A stretch of DNA of 64,000 nt from Morella rubra. Taxonomy: Eukaryota > Streptophyta > Magnoliopsida > Fagales > Myricaceae. Of this stretch, positions 32,591-44,971 are shown piece after piece (position 1 is the stretch's first letter; each line of letters starts with the position of its first letter). The position numbers and the translations under genes are program-made. Where the stretch lies: the NCBI GenBank assembly GCA_003952965.2, contig RXIC02000103.1, forward strand, positions 108,695 through 172,694. Direction: 5' to 3'. Under the pieces are notes generated by a model, which made no database searches, was not told the DNA's origin, and saw only the letters and a program-made list of their open reading frames with translations.

Positions 32591-33624
32591 TCTTAGTTAT
32601 GTTAATCCTTTTTTTTTTATCTTGGGCTGGTTTGGTTTTGCTAAATGATTCGACAACTCGCTTCCGCTAAACATTAAGGCTCGTGCTCCGGTCGACGTGA
32701 TTCCTATCCCTCTTACAAGGCAGTGCTGTGATATTTTTACACTTAACCAATGATTATTCTCTAATCACAATTTATTGGGTCAACCCTGTTCATGACTCTC
32801 TTAGGGGTTAGGAATGAGAATTGATTAGTAATCTTAGTAATCTATTTATTCCCGAATGTAAATAATTTTATTAAATTTTCTGAGGTGACAGGGTTTGAAC
32901 ATAATTTCGAAGAAGAAAATGTAGGGGCATTAATGGAAATTGATTAGTAAAATTTTCTCTTTGGGGTGATCAGAAAGGTAAATTACTTAAAAAAATATTT
33001 TATTTTTGGGGCCGGTAGAGCCGCCCCCACTTGTTTCCCCCATCACTCCCTATAAATAGTATTATAGTCTATTTTCCAATGTATTTGTTTGTATTTTTGA
33101 ATATTTTTTTAATGATTTAAGAATATTTTTTGAAATATATTATTTTTAGTGTTGGAGAGAATTGTGGGACTCGTAAAGGAGATGTTTTGAAAGAGAGAGT
33201 TTTTGAAATTTATTGTCTTAAAGAATGTGAGAGTCAAAAATATGGTTGAAAGAAAATTGATAATTTCACTGAGAAAGTTTTTATGAGTTTTATTTAGTTT
33301 GATTTTTGTGTTTTTTTTTTCTTCATAGAAATTGAAGTCAATGATTAGATAAAAAGATTTAATAAAGATTGAAATATTTTTTGTTTGAAAAAATTATGTT
33401 TGATTTTGAAAATATTTTATAAAATTAAAATAACTCTTTCAAGACAAGATGGAGAGAAGGAGAGATTACTTGTTGCAATCGAGATTGGGATCAATTGGGA
33501 CAGGAGCCTTCATGTCACGGAATTTGGGTATTGATTCAGCTCTGTAAGGATTAAGACCTAACTTTTTTTTGCTGCATATTTGAAACACACACACAGTGGC
33601 AGAACCAGGATCCAATTTGAGGTG

Positions 33625-33655
<31 letters not shown>

Positions 33656-34169
33656 ACAAACTCTTAAGGGACAATTTTTTTTTGCCTACGTAATGTTGTC
33701 TCAGAGTTAAAATATTAAAATTAAGGACTAAAAATATTTAAAATATTGAAATACACGTACTATGCTATTTTTTGAGTCTAAAAGGTGGCAATTGGATCTT
33801 ATGGGTCTGTATTTTCTGAAAACAATAATTAGATAGAAGAAAAATTAAATTTAAATTTTCTTTTAGTTATAGCCAATGGCTGCAAAGTCGTAACGCAGAA
33901 TTTGTAGCAAAATAGAGTTAGGAATTAAATCTCCTAGTGACATATATGCTGCAAACTGCAAAAGGGAAGGGGCAATAATTAGTACTCATCAACCAATGCA
34001 TTCAAAGCATTTGCAAGACCTATAACTAGCCTGATAAAATAATTTAGTGATGCATGAGTCATATATATACATTGGAAACTGCACAAATCCAACTGAAACT
34101 GTTAATTCCTTATAGTAGGAGATACTGATACACGTTACCCATGAGCATCTGATTCAAGGTAGCACATTT
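32591..34169. other. Intergenic DNA between Pack-MULE and CACTA B
   Basis: No gene is recognised. 33628-33655 is an uninterrupted run of 28 G, just after CAGTGGCAGAACCAGGATCC at 33591, which looks like a hAT-MITE end (compare 62085). On the minus strand 33546-33472 is a 25-codon open stretch after a TTACAG acceptor-like site; it could be a relic last exon but I cannot name it. The rest is AT-rich. Confidence 0.45.
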
Positions 34170-34860
34170 CACTACAAGAAAAAAGACTTTGGGTGTCAAA
34201 AAAACTTGTCACCCAAAGTGCTAATTTTGTCACCTAATGTTTTGGGTGACAAAACTAGTTGTCACCTGGTTTGTCACCTAAAGCCGTCAGCCAAAGTTTT
34301 AGATGACGATTTTGACGTTCTGTCCCTCGAAACTATTCGGATGTTTCAAAACCGTCCGAACGGTTTTGGCCATAGCGACGAAATTGAAAATCGTCATGCC
34401 CAGTACAATTCAACCGTTCGCATGAGCTGTGCGAACGTACTCTCATACGGTTGGACGGTTCATGCGAACGTTTATCCAATGTGACGAAATGATTTTGTCA
34501 TCTACAATCCATGCACATGGATATACAACATGTCCGAACGGTAATATATCACGTCCGATGCATGTAAAGACATCCGCACCGTTGTTTCATTTATGACAAA
34601 ATATTTTTTGTCAGCTTCAAAAACCGTTCGAACTATGACGCATAAAGTTTGGATGCTTGGTCTGTTGAGCACGTTCGAACGTTTTTGTATTGCGCACGTT
34701 TGCTACATAAAAGATCGTTTGCACGCGAAATAACAGTTCGGACGGGCAAATTGTGATGCATGCGCACATTAACATTGCACAAGAACGTTCCACGACTTTT
34801 CATACCGTTTGAACGTTTTTTTCTATTTCAACTAATTTAATTAAAATTTCAAAAATAATT
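34170..34860 (-). repeat. Left terminal and subterminal repeats of CACTA B
   Basis: It starts CACTACAAGAAA, then has inverted TGGGTGACAAA words to 34260, followed by a field of CGTTCGAACG, CCGTCCGAACGG and related CpG palindromes to 34820 (for example CGTTCGAACG at 34672). These are likely binding sites for the element's accessory protein. Confidence 0.75.
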
Positions 34861-34912
34861 TACAAATAATATAAATAGAAAGATATTCAATGCTCATAAA
34901 ATAATAAAATAT

Positions 34913-36500
34913 CTACAAATATGCAATCGTCATTAAAAGTAAATAAAATACATAATCGATAAGTACTAACAAAGTAGTGAAAATACATAAATCTACCCAA
35001 ATTTTCTTTGGGTGTCGTAACGAGATTGCAGCTGTCTTGATCTGCTCCACCAGCTGCTCACGCATTTGCTCCGCCATTAGTTGCATCATCTGTTCTTGTT
35101 GTTCCACTAGGGTCCTTTCTTGCTATCATCGTCTGATTCTTTCTGTACTGCTCTGCCATCATCTGCATTTGCTGCTTTCGCATCGTCTGCTCCATATCTG
35201 ACTGTTTGACAGAAGCGCTTCATATTCCAACTGTCTAGCCCTCATCTCCTCAATCTCTAATCTGGCCTCCTCCAATCTCCGGGACAAATCAACGGACGAT
35301 ACTGATGAAGATGATCCAACAGACAGTACTGAACGGCCTAAACCTCGCACGTAACCCGCTTTCGTCCCCAACACCTCAGCGAAGATCTCTACTTCGGTGT
35401 ATGACTTTCCCTTTGACTCAGTAACGCCTCCATTTTTTCCTACAAAATTAGAAAAGAAGATAAAACTAGCACATATGAAACATAAACGCATACGAATGCA
35501 TCATTAAATCTAATGTTACAACTTACAAAATTTTCTCGTGCATCTTCTGATGTCTACATGCCATCCTTATTAGTATGCGTTTTTTATAAAGCAACGCAGG
35601 ACTAATCTCATCAAATTCTGGATTTTTCTGTACACCAAAAGAAATATAAAACGTGCATATTAAAATACCTAAGTCATTTATTTAAATAATAAATAAAAAA
35701 ATGTAAATTTATTACTTACTAACAATGCTCTCGCGCGTTGGAAGGACCTCGCTCCCGATGTGTGTACAATCTTCAGCTTAGCTCTATTCTCCTTGTTGAT
35801 TGCACTCCTCCTCTGCATTGTACATTTACAGTTGTTACCACAATTAATAATAAAATAAAATAAACGTTCAGGACAGAATAAAATGTTTAACCTGAAATTC
35901 CTCGCTCACGAATAAATCACAAACACAAGTCCATTCTTCCTTGTTCATATTGGGATACGGGTGCTCTAACGCCTCTTCTTTGGAATTGAACACCAAGTAA
36001 TGCTGGAACATTCTATTTTTGTGCGTCCTGTACGTGTGTTCATCGTAGACGTCACAGTGATGCGATCCTCGGTTCGATCGTAATCTAGTTGGAAGTCATC
36101 CTTAACATATATAACAGTTAGTACGTAAAAAGTTTCAACAATTAAAATTTAATAAATTATACTTACCAACACTCGGTTCATCACGTATGATTTAACCTCA
36201 TCGGGACCTCCTTCCACTTATTCGTCTCAAATGGACATGTTTTCGAACGAGCGCACCAATATGACTCGAGAGCATTGAGGACGCCTTGTCATCACCGCCC
36301 GTATGTCCATAAGGGATATGGCAGTCAGCTTTCCTCTAGTGCAAGCCTTGAGTAAGGCAATCTTGTGCGTACTATTTCAAACGTGTCTCATTCTGGACAT
36401 CACTACAAATGAAGAACAATAAATTTAAAATTCAGTTAAGCATAGAAATTTAAAAGTCATAATATTTAATCAAGATCGACGGGGTAAGATACTTACACGC
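34913..36500 (-). pseudogene. CACTA B Transposase_24-like gene with coiled-coil tail
   Basis: Minus-strand exons align one by one with A (18.07-19.44 kb). Recognisable are DDFQLDYD, MNTRTGRTKIECSS-like, NKENRAKLKIVHT, NPEFDEISPALLYKK-like, then KGKSYTEVEIFAEVLGTKAG and YVRGLGRSV, and the coil LSRRLEEARLEIEEMRARQ, then MAEQMREQLVEQIKTA. The 110-residue block 35491-35159 is the longest open part. The protein family is found with TNP2 in plant CACTA elements and probably binds DNA near the ends. Single-base changes break the exons. Confidence 0.65.
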
Positions 36501-36749
36501 ACAACTACTTTGGGTGCCTACTGGACTGGCTGTGGTAGGGGACGATAATTCGTTCTATCCTAAGTGAAGGACCCGACATTGCTAGTGTACCTACAAGCTG
36601 ATGAATCGCACCGAAGATGTTTCCCTCCCGCTTGCATGACGTCGTCCTATGACCAAATAAATCAATATTAGAGAAAAAAACACAATGAATTATGTTACTC
36701 AAAATGAATATAAAATAAAACGCAAAGTAAATTGAAACGATAAAGTTAC

Positions 36750-37480
36750 TTTAGTCCTCGGAGTCATATTCTTCAGAATCACTACAATCTTCACTGAACG
36801 ATTCCGAGGAATCATCGTTCCTTATATTCACGCTGTTGTGGACCACTCTCATCGGTTACCGGCACATAAGCCTCGACGTCATTTCTAGTCAACGGGATCA
36901 TGTCAAAGGAGCTAAAGTCCACAAAAGCTCAATAGACTCATTCTCCTGGTATGCTTCACGGTTCGACGGTCCTTCTCCATCTTCACTAGCTTCCTCCTCA
37001 ATAGGTGGAATATCATACGTGTTTCTAGGGATAATCTTTTGAACAATCTTCCAGTGACCACCCAACTTCATATCATCGATATAAAACACTTGATTCCCTG
37101 AGAAGCTAACATGAACGGGTTGTCTTTGTACCACTTTCGGGATGTGTTAATACTAACAAACGACCACTTTTATCAAGACCTAAGTTTTGAGTACTCAAGT
37201 CAAACCAGTCACATTTGAGTAAATAAACTAAATTCCGCAAATAACGCAACGCGTAAATATCCACGACTTGGCCATAAAAATCAACATCTTCCCCAATGGT
37301 CCCCCGGAACAACCACACCACTATTCTAGTGTTACGAAACTATTCACGAAGGACCGTGTGAAATCTAACTCCATTCACTATACACCCAAATAACAAAGTG
37401 CCCGTTGATCCGGACCGGATGCTAATGCATACAAATCATCGACACCGAATTTTCATTGCGCATAGTTTGAATCTAAAATA
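36750..37480 (-). pseudogene. CACTA B DUF4216-type gene segment
   Basis: The block 37321-37106 gives GEDVDFYGQVVDIYALRYLRN and LLKCDWFDLS. 37134-36898 gives GNQVFYIDDMKLGGHWKIVQK and REAYQENESIEL. The acidic tail SFSEDCSDSEEYDSED lies near 36.76-36.81 kb. In CACTA elements this module follows TNP2 and DUF4218, as here. Frames change at about 37.13 and 36.90 kb. Confidence 0.7.
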
Positions 37481-37699
37481 GTAAACACGTGTTAAGTTTG
37501 ACTCTAAAAAAAATATCATTAAAATTAAACATATAATAGAGACAAAATTAAATAAATACCCGATTTCTAAACCATAACGAAATCCTTCTTCGTGCCTCCT
37601 ATCAACATTTATTGGTGATTGCTCTTCATCTCTTCTAAGTGCTCGCTATAAACAAATAAGATATTTTATAATAAATTAAAAATAATGAACTGATAAGTG

Positions 37700-39904
37700 T
37701 TTAAGTGAACAAATATTCTTAAACACTTACTCTATATGTTGGCTTATTTCTGAACAGTTGTTGAGTACGTACCACTGCTTTTACCTTTCTATTCAAATCT
37801 TGACCCCTACCAGCTCTAGTGGCAAACACTTTGAGTAAATACAAAAAGACGACAACTTCGATCATCCATGTCGGCATAATTGAGGTCTTTTCTATTAACT
37901 CTCATACCAAGATACATTGAGCAAAAAGTTAGACATTCATTTAACACATAATTCTCTGCTATGGACCTCAGTGTCTTATTCTTAAAAACGCTTCATCTTC
38001 CCCATATACTTCTCCATTTACATCGAGACCCTTAAGTTTCAAGGTAGAACGGCTAAATGAACCATAATAGTAAAAAATGATGAGGGAATAAATGTTCCAC
38101 TTGCAAAGAATCATTCTGATGTCCTTCTCTAACTGGTCCACAATGTCTAAACGTATTGTCTTGAGCATAAGTCTCTAAAGAATAAGCTCAACTCAGTCAA
38201 CGTTGTACATACTTCGTTTCCTAACAACCCGTGTATCATTGTTGGTAACAGTCGCTGCAACAAGAGTGAGTCGTGACTCTTCATACCCATTATCTTCCCT
38301 TCTTTTATATTTACGCATAGGATATATTAGAGGCGTATCCATCTGGAAACTTAACACCCTTCAGCTATTCACAACATTTCTTACGTTCATCCTTTGTTAA
38401 AGTAAATAATGCTTGAGGCATCACCTTTTGCTGACCCCGAACCTTTAAATGCAACTCCTTTTTAATACCCATTAATGCTAAGTCCCTCCGGGCAAATACC
38501 GGAGATGTCCCAAAAAATAATGTTTGCCCCCATGTTTCAACCAAAACGATTGTGTTAGCATTGCAATTAGGGCATGCTAACCGTCCTTTCGTACTCCAAC
38601 TCGAGAGATTACCATAAGCCAAAAAATAATTTATTGTCCAAAGCAAAGCACCATGTAACTTGAATGGACTTGACACTGCCGCGTCGTATGTCTGCACTCC
38701 ATTTTCCCCCAAGTCTTTCAACTCATCTATCAATGGCTGCAAGTAGACGTCGATATCATTCCTGGGACTTCTTGGACCCGAATAAGCAACGACAACATGA
38801 AACTTGAGTCATTCATACATTTCCATGGCAGCAAATTGTATGGAATTAGTACCACTGGCCATATACTATACGATAAGCTCATGTTGCCAAACAGATTGAA
38901 CCCATCAGATGCCAAACCCAACCGGACGTTCCGAGATTCCTGACCAAACCATTCGTACTTCATATTGAGGTCCTTCCATACCCCAGAGTCTACAGGATGC
39001 CTCATCACTCCATCTTCAACCACACGCTTCTCTTGGTGCCACCGCATATCCGTTGCTGTTTGCCTTGACAGAAACAATCTTTGCAACCTCGGTTTCAAGG
39101 AAAAATGCCGCAACACTTTTTGAGGAACCTTTGATTTGCTATTCTGACTGTACTTCCACCTCGATTCCCCACACACCGGACACTCTTCTAACTCACTGTG
39201 CTCCTTCCAAAATAGTACACAGTCATTTAAGCACGTGTATGTTATCGTAGCTAAATCCTAAATTCTTTCTTAACTTTTTCACCTCATAATAAGATTTAGG
39301 AAGTGTCTCCCCCTCCGGCAGCGCATCTTTTATCAAGCCAACACATCTTCAAATGCCTTTACAGTCAAATTATTCTCCGACTTCACATGAAGTAACCTAA
39401 CAAAAAAAGACAACTTCGAGTACTTCTTACACCCGGGATACAACTCTCGCTTAGCATCCGCCCATAACTTAGTATACTCGAAAAACCCGTCTCCAGACCC
39501 AGACTCGATTGTCTCAGGACCCGCATATTTCACCAGCGTTCTCATCAACCCCTCTTCCCTCCTCAAAATCTTCTAACATGTCTCTCATATCATCATTTAT
39601 GTTTCCCTCAGAGTCCTCATTGCTCGGTTCAGGTTCTAAAGTCACTACCCAATGAGTGTAACTTCTGAAATTAACTCTCGTGAAATACCCAATCAGTGTA
39701 ACTCTGGTCAAACCTAATTATGAATAAATGATCCTCCATCTTGTCTACACGTTGGAACAACACATTCTTACATCTCTTACATGGACATCTTATCAGTCCC
39801 CGACTATCTGCATAACTACGGGCAACACTCATAAAATCCTGAACACCATCACTATACATCACACTTTTGAGTCTATCAGCCTCATAAATCCAACTCCTAT
39901 CCAT
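37700..39904 (-). pseudogene. CACTA B TNP2-type transposase with associated domains
   Basis: Domains in order: transposase-associated domain (39904-39671, MDRSWIYEADRL and IRCPCKRCKN), an acidic linker, then TNP2 (39176-38365) with LGLASDGFNLFGNMS, SYSIWPVVLIPYNLLPW and LLWTINYFLAYGNLSSWSTK, then DUF4218-type sequence (38168-37740) with ENYVLNECLTFCSMYLGMRV. This protein cuts and joins CACTA ends. Stops near 39.3 and 38.3 kb and several frameshifts interrupt it, so activity is not expected from this copy. It is nevertheless the source-type gene for the deleted elements A and C. Confidence 0.8.
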
Positions 39905-39982
39905 ATTGTTCCTTCAAAGATGAAAACACAAACAACAATGCAAACAATGATGACATTCACACTCAACTCCAATTTCTTTGGG

Positions 39983-40005
39983 TGATAGGTCCTATCCCAT
40001 TCAAG
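39983..40005 (-). promoter_or_regulatory. Conserved near-palindrome upstream of TNP2
   Basis: The minus strand contains GAATGGGATAGGACCTATCA about 80 bp before the transposase ATG. The same 23 bases, without a change, are at 57652-57674 in element C, also before the transposase-associated domain. The core GATAGGACCTATC is almost a perfect palindrome. Conservation in otherwise diverged leaders suggests a regulatory or RNA-structure role. Confidence 0.6.
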
Positions 40006-40045
40006 TTTACAATATCACGTACTACACGTAATTGACCCGACCATT

Positions 40046-40901
40046 GTGACCGATGCTCTAGAAATTTTGACAGCATTTCCCCTCAGTCCCCAGATACACG
40101 CTTATAACATTGAGCATAAACACCTACCATTTAAGGCAAGTGGAATCGCCCTTGGCTCGTCAGCACCCTCGGGTACCATCATGGCAAGTAGGAATTGGGT
40201 TAGAAGAATCCTGTGCGGCAGTGAATCATAGCATTAGTCTTTAGGTCTTCTGCACGAATGGATTGGTAGATGTATGATGCCATATCAACAGGTAGCCCCT
40301 GTACAACTACCAGGTACAAGAACTCGGCCCGGCTATAAGACAGCTCCGTGGTGTGCTTCTTCGGGTTGATGGCGGAGCATAGGATCAGGTGTATGATCCA
40401 CCAAAAAGGAAGCAGCTGCCGTGTATCATATAGCTTCCCTCCAAAATAGTTGTATCCTCGCCCAGCATAGTCCGGAATACCTCGGCCTTAGTAGGCCGGC
40501 CCTCCTTGGCTCATTGGCAGGTTTGGGAACACTGCCAAATCCCTCTCGTACCCCAAGAATCTCGCCAGCTCGTCCGGCGAGAATATGATGGAACATTACG
40601 GACAGTGAGCTCCATACTAGGCTCCTCAAGGTCCTCGCCTGTAATATAGCACAATAAAACTCGCACTAGGTTCTTCGATGCATAGCCGGTCCTATGGATC
40701 AACGGAAGCCAACTACCTCCTCCACCACCTCCGGAAGCGTTTGACCCTCAAATGTAAGATCGTAAAAATCTACCAACTTGATGTCCCACTGGACAACAAT
40801 CGAGCGGGACATAATGATCACTGTATGCTGCTCCACCGTTAAAGCTAGAGTGGAAGGTTGCTCGTCATCAGCCGGATGCTGGTACGTGGACGCTTGCTCA
40901 T
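40046..40901 (-). pseudogene. CACTA B Transposase_32-like (putative plant transposon) gene
   Basis: It starts at ATG 40901 (MSKRPRTS) and after a frameshift reads VVQWDIKLVDFYDLTFEGQT, LIHRTGYASKNLVRVLLCYI, then LARFLGYERD-like and a C-terminal YLVVVQGLPVDMASYIYQSI. This is the domain annotated as a putative plant transposon protein (Transposase_32), often seen in plant CACTA and gypsy elements. Its role is unknown. It lies upstream of the TNP2 gene in the same direction. Element C has a relative at 54.3-55.6 kb. Confidence 0.6.
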
Positions 40902-42718
40902 TTTTTTAGAATATGTACAAAAATATTTGCACGGTTAGAAAGACGTCCGAACATGAAAAAACAGTTTGAACAAAGTCAAACCGTCCGAACACCAAGGAAC
41001 ACTGTCCAGACAGCTCGATGAAGCGTCCGGACACTATCAAAATGTCAACGTATCCATTTTGAAAGTCTAAAAAGCGTCTGAACATAATTGGGTATCGTCC
41101 AAACCCAAAACATATACGAAAACTATTTAAATTTAACATTTAAATGTTCGGACTACATTGAAAAAGTGTCCGGACACAATAAAATGACAACGTATCCCTG
41201 AGGGATACTACAAGGCATCCGAACAGAGATAGGTAGATGTTTGAACTTACAACAAAGAATTAAACAATTTAAATTTAAAATAAACCACGTCTGGACAGCT
41301 TTCATATATCATCCGGACAAACTCAAAAAGACAACGTATACCACCAAATGGCTTTGGCATGAGTTCGAACGACTCAAGGACATGTCCGATGACTCAAGAA
41401 GCGTCCGATGCTGTCGGGAGGACGACCGAGTTAACTCAGCCATGGCAGCGTCCCTCCACCTCCCACACTCCCAAAAATACAACCAAAACACAAACTAATA
41501 CACTTAAAACAATCCTAACACTTAACACAATCAATTTCTACGTAAAAATCAATCAAAAAAACACAATGTACTATGCAAAAAATGGAATTGAAATTCTATA
41601 CATAAAACTATAAAAAAATGAAATTTTTACCGTTAAAATCTTGTTAAAAGTAAGCAAAACATACCTGGATGTGATTAGATCCTCGAAAGAGTGATATTAC
41701 GTCAAGATTTGAGAAGAAAAGAATTGAGCTTTGAGAGATTTTTTTTTTATGAGAAATGGTTCGGTATTTGTGAAAATTCCAAACTGTTCGACTTTTTAGA
41801 ATCCGTCGATAGCGTCCAAACGTCCCGCAGGGAGTCCGAACACTTTTTGCACACGTGGCCCAATCAACGTACTTCGTATTAAATTAAAATTTAAACCATT
41901 TAAAATGGTTCGGCATAATAAACACATCCGGACGTTTTTCGTGTGCGAACGGTTTTCCACTTAATTGGCGCGACGTGAAGCGCACGTTTGGCTGAATAAA
42001 CGTCGAATACCGTCCGATGTATGGTTCGAACGGTGACAGTGTTTTCAACCGTCGTATAACGTAAACACATAAAAGCCATGCGACGGTTACAGGAACGTTC
42101 GGACAGGATGCTCAACATTCCAACGTCTTTTCATCATACCGTTCGGACAAGCCTTTTCGTTCGAACGCCTACCTCATTAAACACGTCTCCTGTTGCAATA
42201 AGGTTGTCCGGACGCTAATGGACTGTGGACAGCTAGCAAATTTATTTAACATTACTTTTGTTTTAAATTCACTAAATTTAATTTACTTCACTCAACTTAA
42301 TTTACGTAATTAATTTACTTCACTCAATTTAACACAATGTAATTTGGTTCAAATTTTTAACTTAATTTATTTATTTTGAATACATAAAAAAAAATATAGT
42401 TAAGCATACTTTTATTTTAAACATCCGTTATAACTAATCACCTATTTAATTGTAATTGCAAGCTAATTACACTAACCGTTACAATCTAATTACACTAACC
42501 GTTCCGTTAACATAGCACTCGTACTAATCACCCATTTGATTGTACTAATTATCCGTTTAAATTGTAATAAATTTAATCTAGTGAAAAAACATAATTAATA
42601 TAAAATATAAAAAATAATCCAAATACCGAATGAAAAAACACAATCATAATGTCTAGTACAAGCCGAGACGGTCCTTTAAACGATAAATAAATAATAGTGA
42701 TAAAGCATAAATAGGAGA
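40902..42718. other. CACTA B non-coding spacer
   Basis: There is no gene. 40.9-42.2 kb is rich in CGTCCGAACG-type motifs and matches element A 15.4-16.6 kb in reverse. 42.2-42.7 kb is AT-rich with ATTTACTTCACTCAA and TAATTACACTAACCGTT short repeats. Confidence 0.55.
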
Positions 42719-43104
42719 CTAGTCCAAACCATGATCTGGCTTGTCCAGATCTTGTCCGAGGGCATCACGAACATGCGCCAAATGCTCCTCCATATTATCC
42801 ACCCGTCTGACAAGAGTCTGCAGCTGTATCGGAACGGTATGGACAGACTGGGACAACTGAGACAATTGTTCTCTCACAGAGAACAGTTCCATCCACATAA
42901 TATTCAGCTCTTCCGTCAGAGCCTTATCCGTTAGAGCAAATTTGGTCTCCAGACCGGTCAAGCACATTGGAGCTCCATGCACAACGAATGCGTTGGCTCC
43001 ACTATCGCCTGAATACTCTCCTTCAACTCCACTAAAAAAGCGTCCACCCAAGCTGGTCCCTCTGTCTGTCCCCCGACATTGGTGATACTCTCGGAGCGTT
43101 CCAT
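42719..43104 (-). pseudogene. CACTA B small coiled-coil ORF
   Basis: An ATG at 43104 opens MERSESITNVGGQTEG, followed by an amphipathic stretch. A frame change near 42.97 kb leads into the open block 43051-42719 with LTEELNIMWMELFSVREQLS and LVRRVDNMEEHLAHVRDAL, strongly heptad-like, ending at 42719. I do not recognise the family. The coil resembles the C-terminal coil of the Transposase_32-like protein in element C, so it may be a separated or duplicated part of such a gene. Confidence 0.4.
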
Positions 43105-44095
43105 GTCAACCTAGCAAAAACCGTTTGAACATAAGCACAAACCGTTTGCACGAACGTCAAATTGCATCGTTTAAATTTCAGGACGTCTAACGAGATAACA
43201 CACGTCTGGATGGCTTAAACAACCGTCTGAACGGTGTTTTGATGAACGCAAACAACACAACAAACTAAACAGGAAGAAAGTTTTACCTGAAGTTGTTTGA
43301 GAGATCTCGAACGGGTAGTGAAAATGTTTGGGAGAAAAGTTTGAGAGAAGAGAGTGAGTTTGTGATTTTGACAAAGTCTGGCCGGTTTAATGTTTTAGGA
43401 AGGTCCAAATGGATTTCATATGCGTTCGGACGCTTCTCAGGTTATATTCACATGTGGCCAATCAAATTTAACGTCATTAAATATGCCCGATTCGAAAAGG
43501 TTCTAGAACTTAAACTGTCCGGACGGATTTTCGACGGTTTCATGTGTATGAAGTTTTGCAACGTGGAACCACACGATTCGCGAAGAAGCATTCATACCTG
43601 TGCGGACATGTTTTTTAGCGTCCGGACGAAGTTATTTTTTCCATTGGAATGCGGTTGATGACGTCGGACGGGATTGAGTGTTCATGACGATTTTTAATTT
43701 GTCACTATATGCTAACGATTATTATTCGTTAGGTAATGTCTGTGCGGACATTGTATAAAAGAGTCTGAATGATATTGTAAAAATTGTGACGATTCTAATT
43801 GTCACTCAGTTACGACAATTTGGAATTTGTCACCTAGCAAGAGTCCGAACAGTTTGGTTATTCGTCGGACGGTATTTTGTATTTTGTGACTATTTTTATC
43901 GTCACTCATTTGCGACGCGTGTATGTCGTCACACCGAAATACGTCTGAACGTGTTTTTGACCGGTCCGGACTGTTTTGGCATTCCTGGATGGTTTTGGGT
44001 GACGAAATTAATATTTTGTCAGGAAAGGCCACTTTAGGTGACAAAATTTGGTTTGACACCCAAATTTGTCACCTAAAGCTATATTTCTTGTACTG
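43105..44095 (-). repeat. Right terminal and subterminal repeats of CACTA B
   Basis: There are many CpG palindromes (CGTCCGGACG at 43619-43628, GTCCGGACGG near 43.52 kb), TTTGTCACC and GTGACGA words from 43.68 kb, and the TIR ending at 44095. Confidence 0.7.
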
Positions 44096-44156
44096 GTTGC
44101 AATAGATTCAGAAAATGGAATTAACTAAACTAATGTGATGAATATGAATTACGTAC

Positions 44157-44740
44157 CTTTGGCAATGCCACTGATAGTAGAAACCCTCTTGGACCAGTCA
44201 AGAGCGAGGTTGCTTCCATCATCTACATCAAGATATCATGGCGAGTTCCCATTTGGAGCAAAATCATATACGAGGAAACATTCACCTCGGCTCCTTGAGC
44301 AACATAAACCTCAGCCTAACAAGTTCAACCCCTTAAGAAACTCAGCTTCGTAAGATTTACAGCTGGGCACATTAAAGCTCCTAATAGCTACAAGAGAACC
44401 GTTTCTTAGAACTCCTTTGTACGTACACAGCCGAGAAGTTGCGCTTTCCAAATAAATTTACTTCAGAAAAGTATTGGGTTGCAGATTCAACCTCTTGCAG
44501 GAATATCACCCATTAATCTATTAGATTGCAAGGCAAGAAAACTTAGCCTCTTCAATGAACCCATCTGTTTTGGAATATTCCCGGTGGTTACAACATAGTT
44601 GTAGAACTAGAAAGACAATGAAAATTTCCAAATTAAGCCTTGTATGGAGGACCGAAGTCCACAAACGTAAATATGTTTTAGTCCATCTTTTCAAATGAAA
44701 ACTTGGCAAAACAACACTCAATTTGACTCCCGTGGCCCAT
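44157..44740 (-). pseudogene. LRR receptor-like kinase exon, decayed
   Basis: On the minus strand, across a few frameshifts, the sequence gives GNIPKQMGSLKRLSFLALQS (LRR), then YFSEVNLFGKRNFSAVY, GVLRNGSLVAIRSFNVPSC, and FLVYDFAPNGN, LDVDDGSNLALDWSKRVSTI, SGIAKG. These are the end of an LRR domain and the N-lobe of a plant LRR-RLK; the ATP-binding Lys of VAIK is Arg. The exon ends at a consensus donor GTACGT (44156-44151). CACTA B begins only 56 bp into that intron. No later kinase exon was found on the far side of B. Confidence 0.65.
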
Positions 44741-44966
44741 AATCTGGAAAAGATGAAACAAGAAGGTAAAATAAAATTGCGGCTGGGTTAGCGGGCCGAG
44801 GGGGGGGGGGGGGGTGGGCGGGCTTAAGTATGTGGGCGGGCCTAGGCAAAACAAATATATAAAAAAAAAAATTGCAGACAGTTTGGCAGAAACCAACTGG
44901 GCGGTGGCCCCTATTCGCCCAAGCTTGGTTCTGCCACCGCTCGGAAGGAAACCGCCAGAGAAGAGA
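44741..44966. other. Flank with G-rich run and hAT-like end
   Basis: It has a G run near 44801-44814 and, at its right, GGTTCTGCCACCG, the reverse complement of a CGGTGGCAGAACC end like those at 33591 and 62085. It is probably part of a decayed hAT-type MITE. No gene. Confidence 0.4.
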
Positions 44967-44971
44967 AGGAT

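Larger units (their letters stand above)
34170..44095 (-). mobile_element. CACTA element B, full length
   Basis: The left end is CACTACAAGAAAAAAG at 34170. The right end reads TTTCTTGTACTG, ending at 44095 (one base off the perfect inverted repeat). The next bases inward form TTTGGGTGTCAAA and TTTGTCACC words at both ends. Flanking triplets are TTT and GTT, a poor 3-bp duplication. On the minus strand it carries a coiled-coil ORF, a Transposase_32-like gene, a TNP2-type transposase gene with transposase-associated domain, DUF4218, DUF4216, and a Transposase_24-like gene. It is the only element here with the main transposase, but all genes are broken. Confidence 0.85.

Noticed and set aside
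33454-33546. Last exon of the LRR kinase relic at 44.2 kb, on the far side of CACTA B
   Set aside because: The 25 codons after the acceptor-like site do not resemble a kinase C-terminus, and no middle exons are found. Left as a note only.
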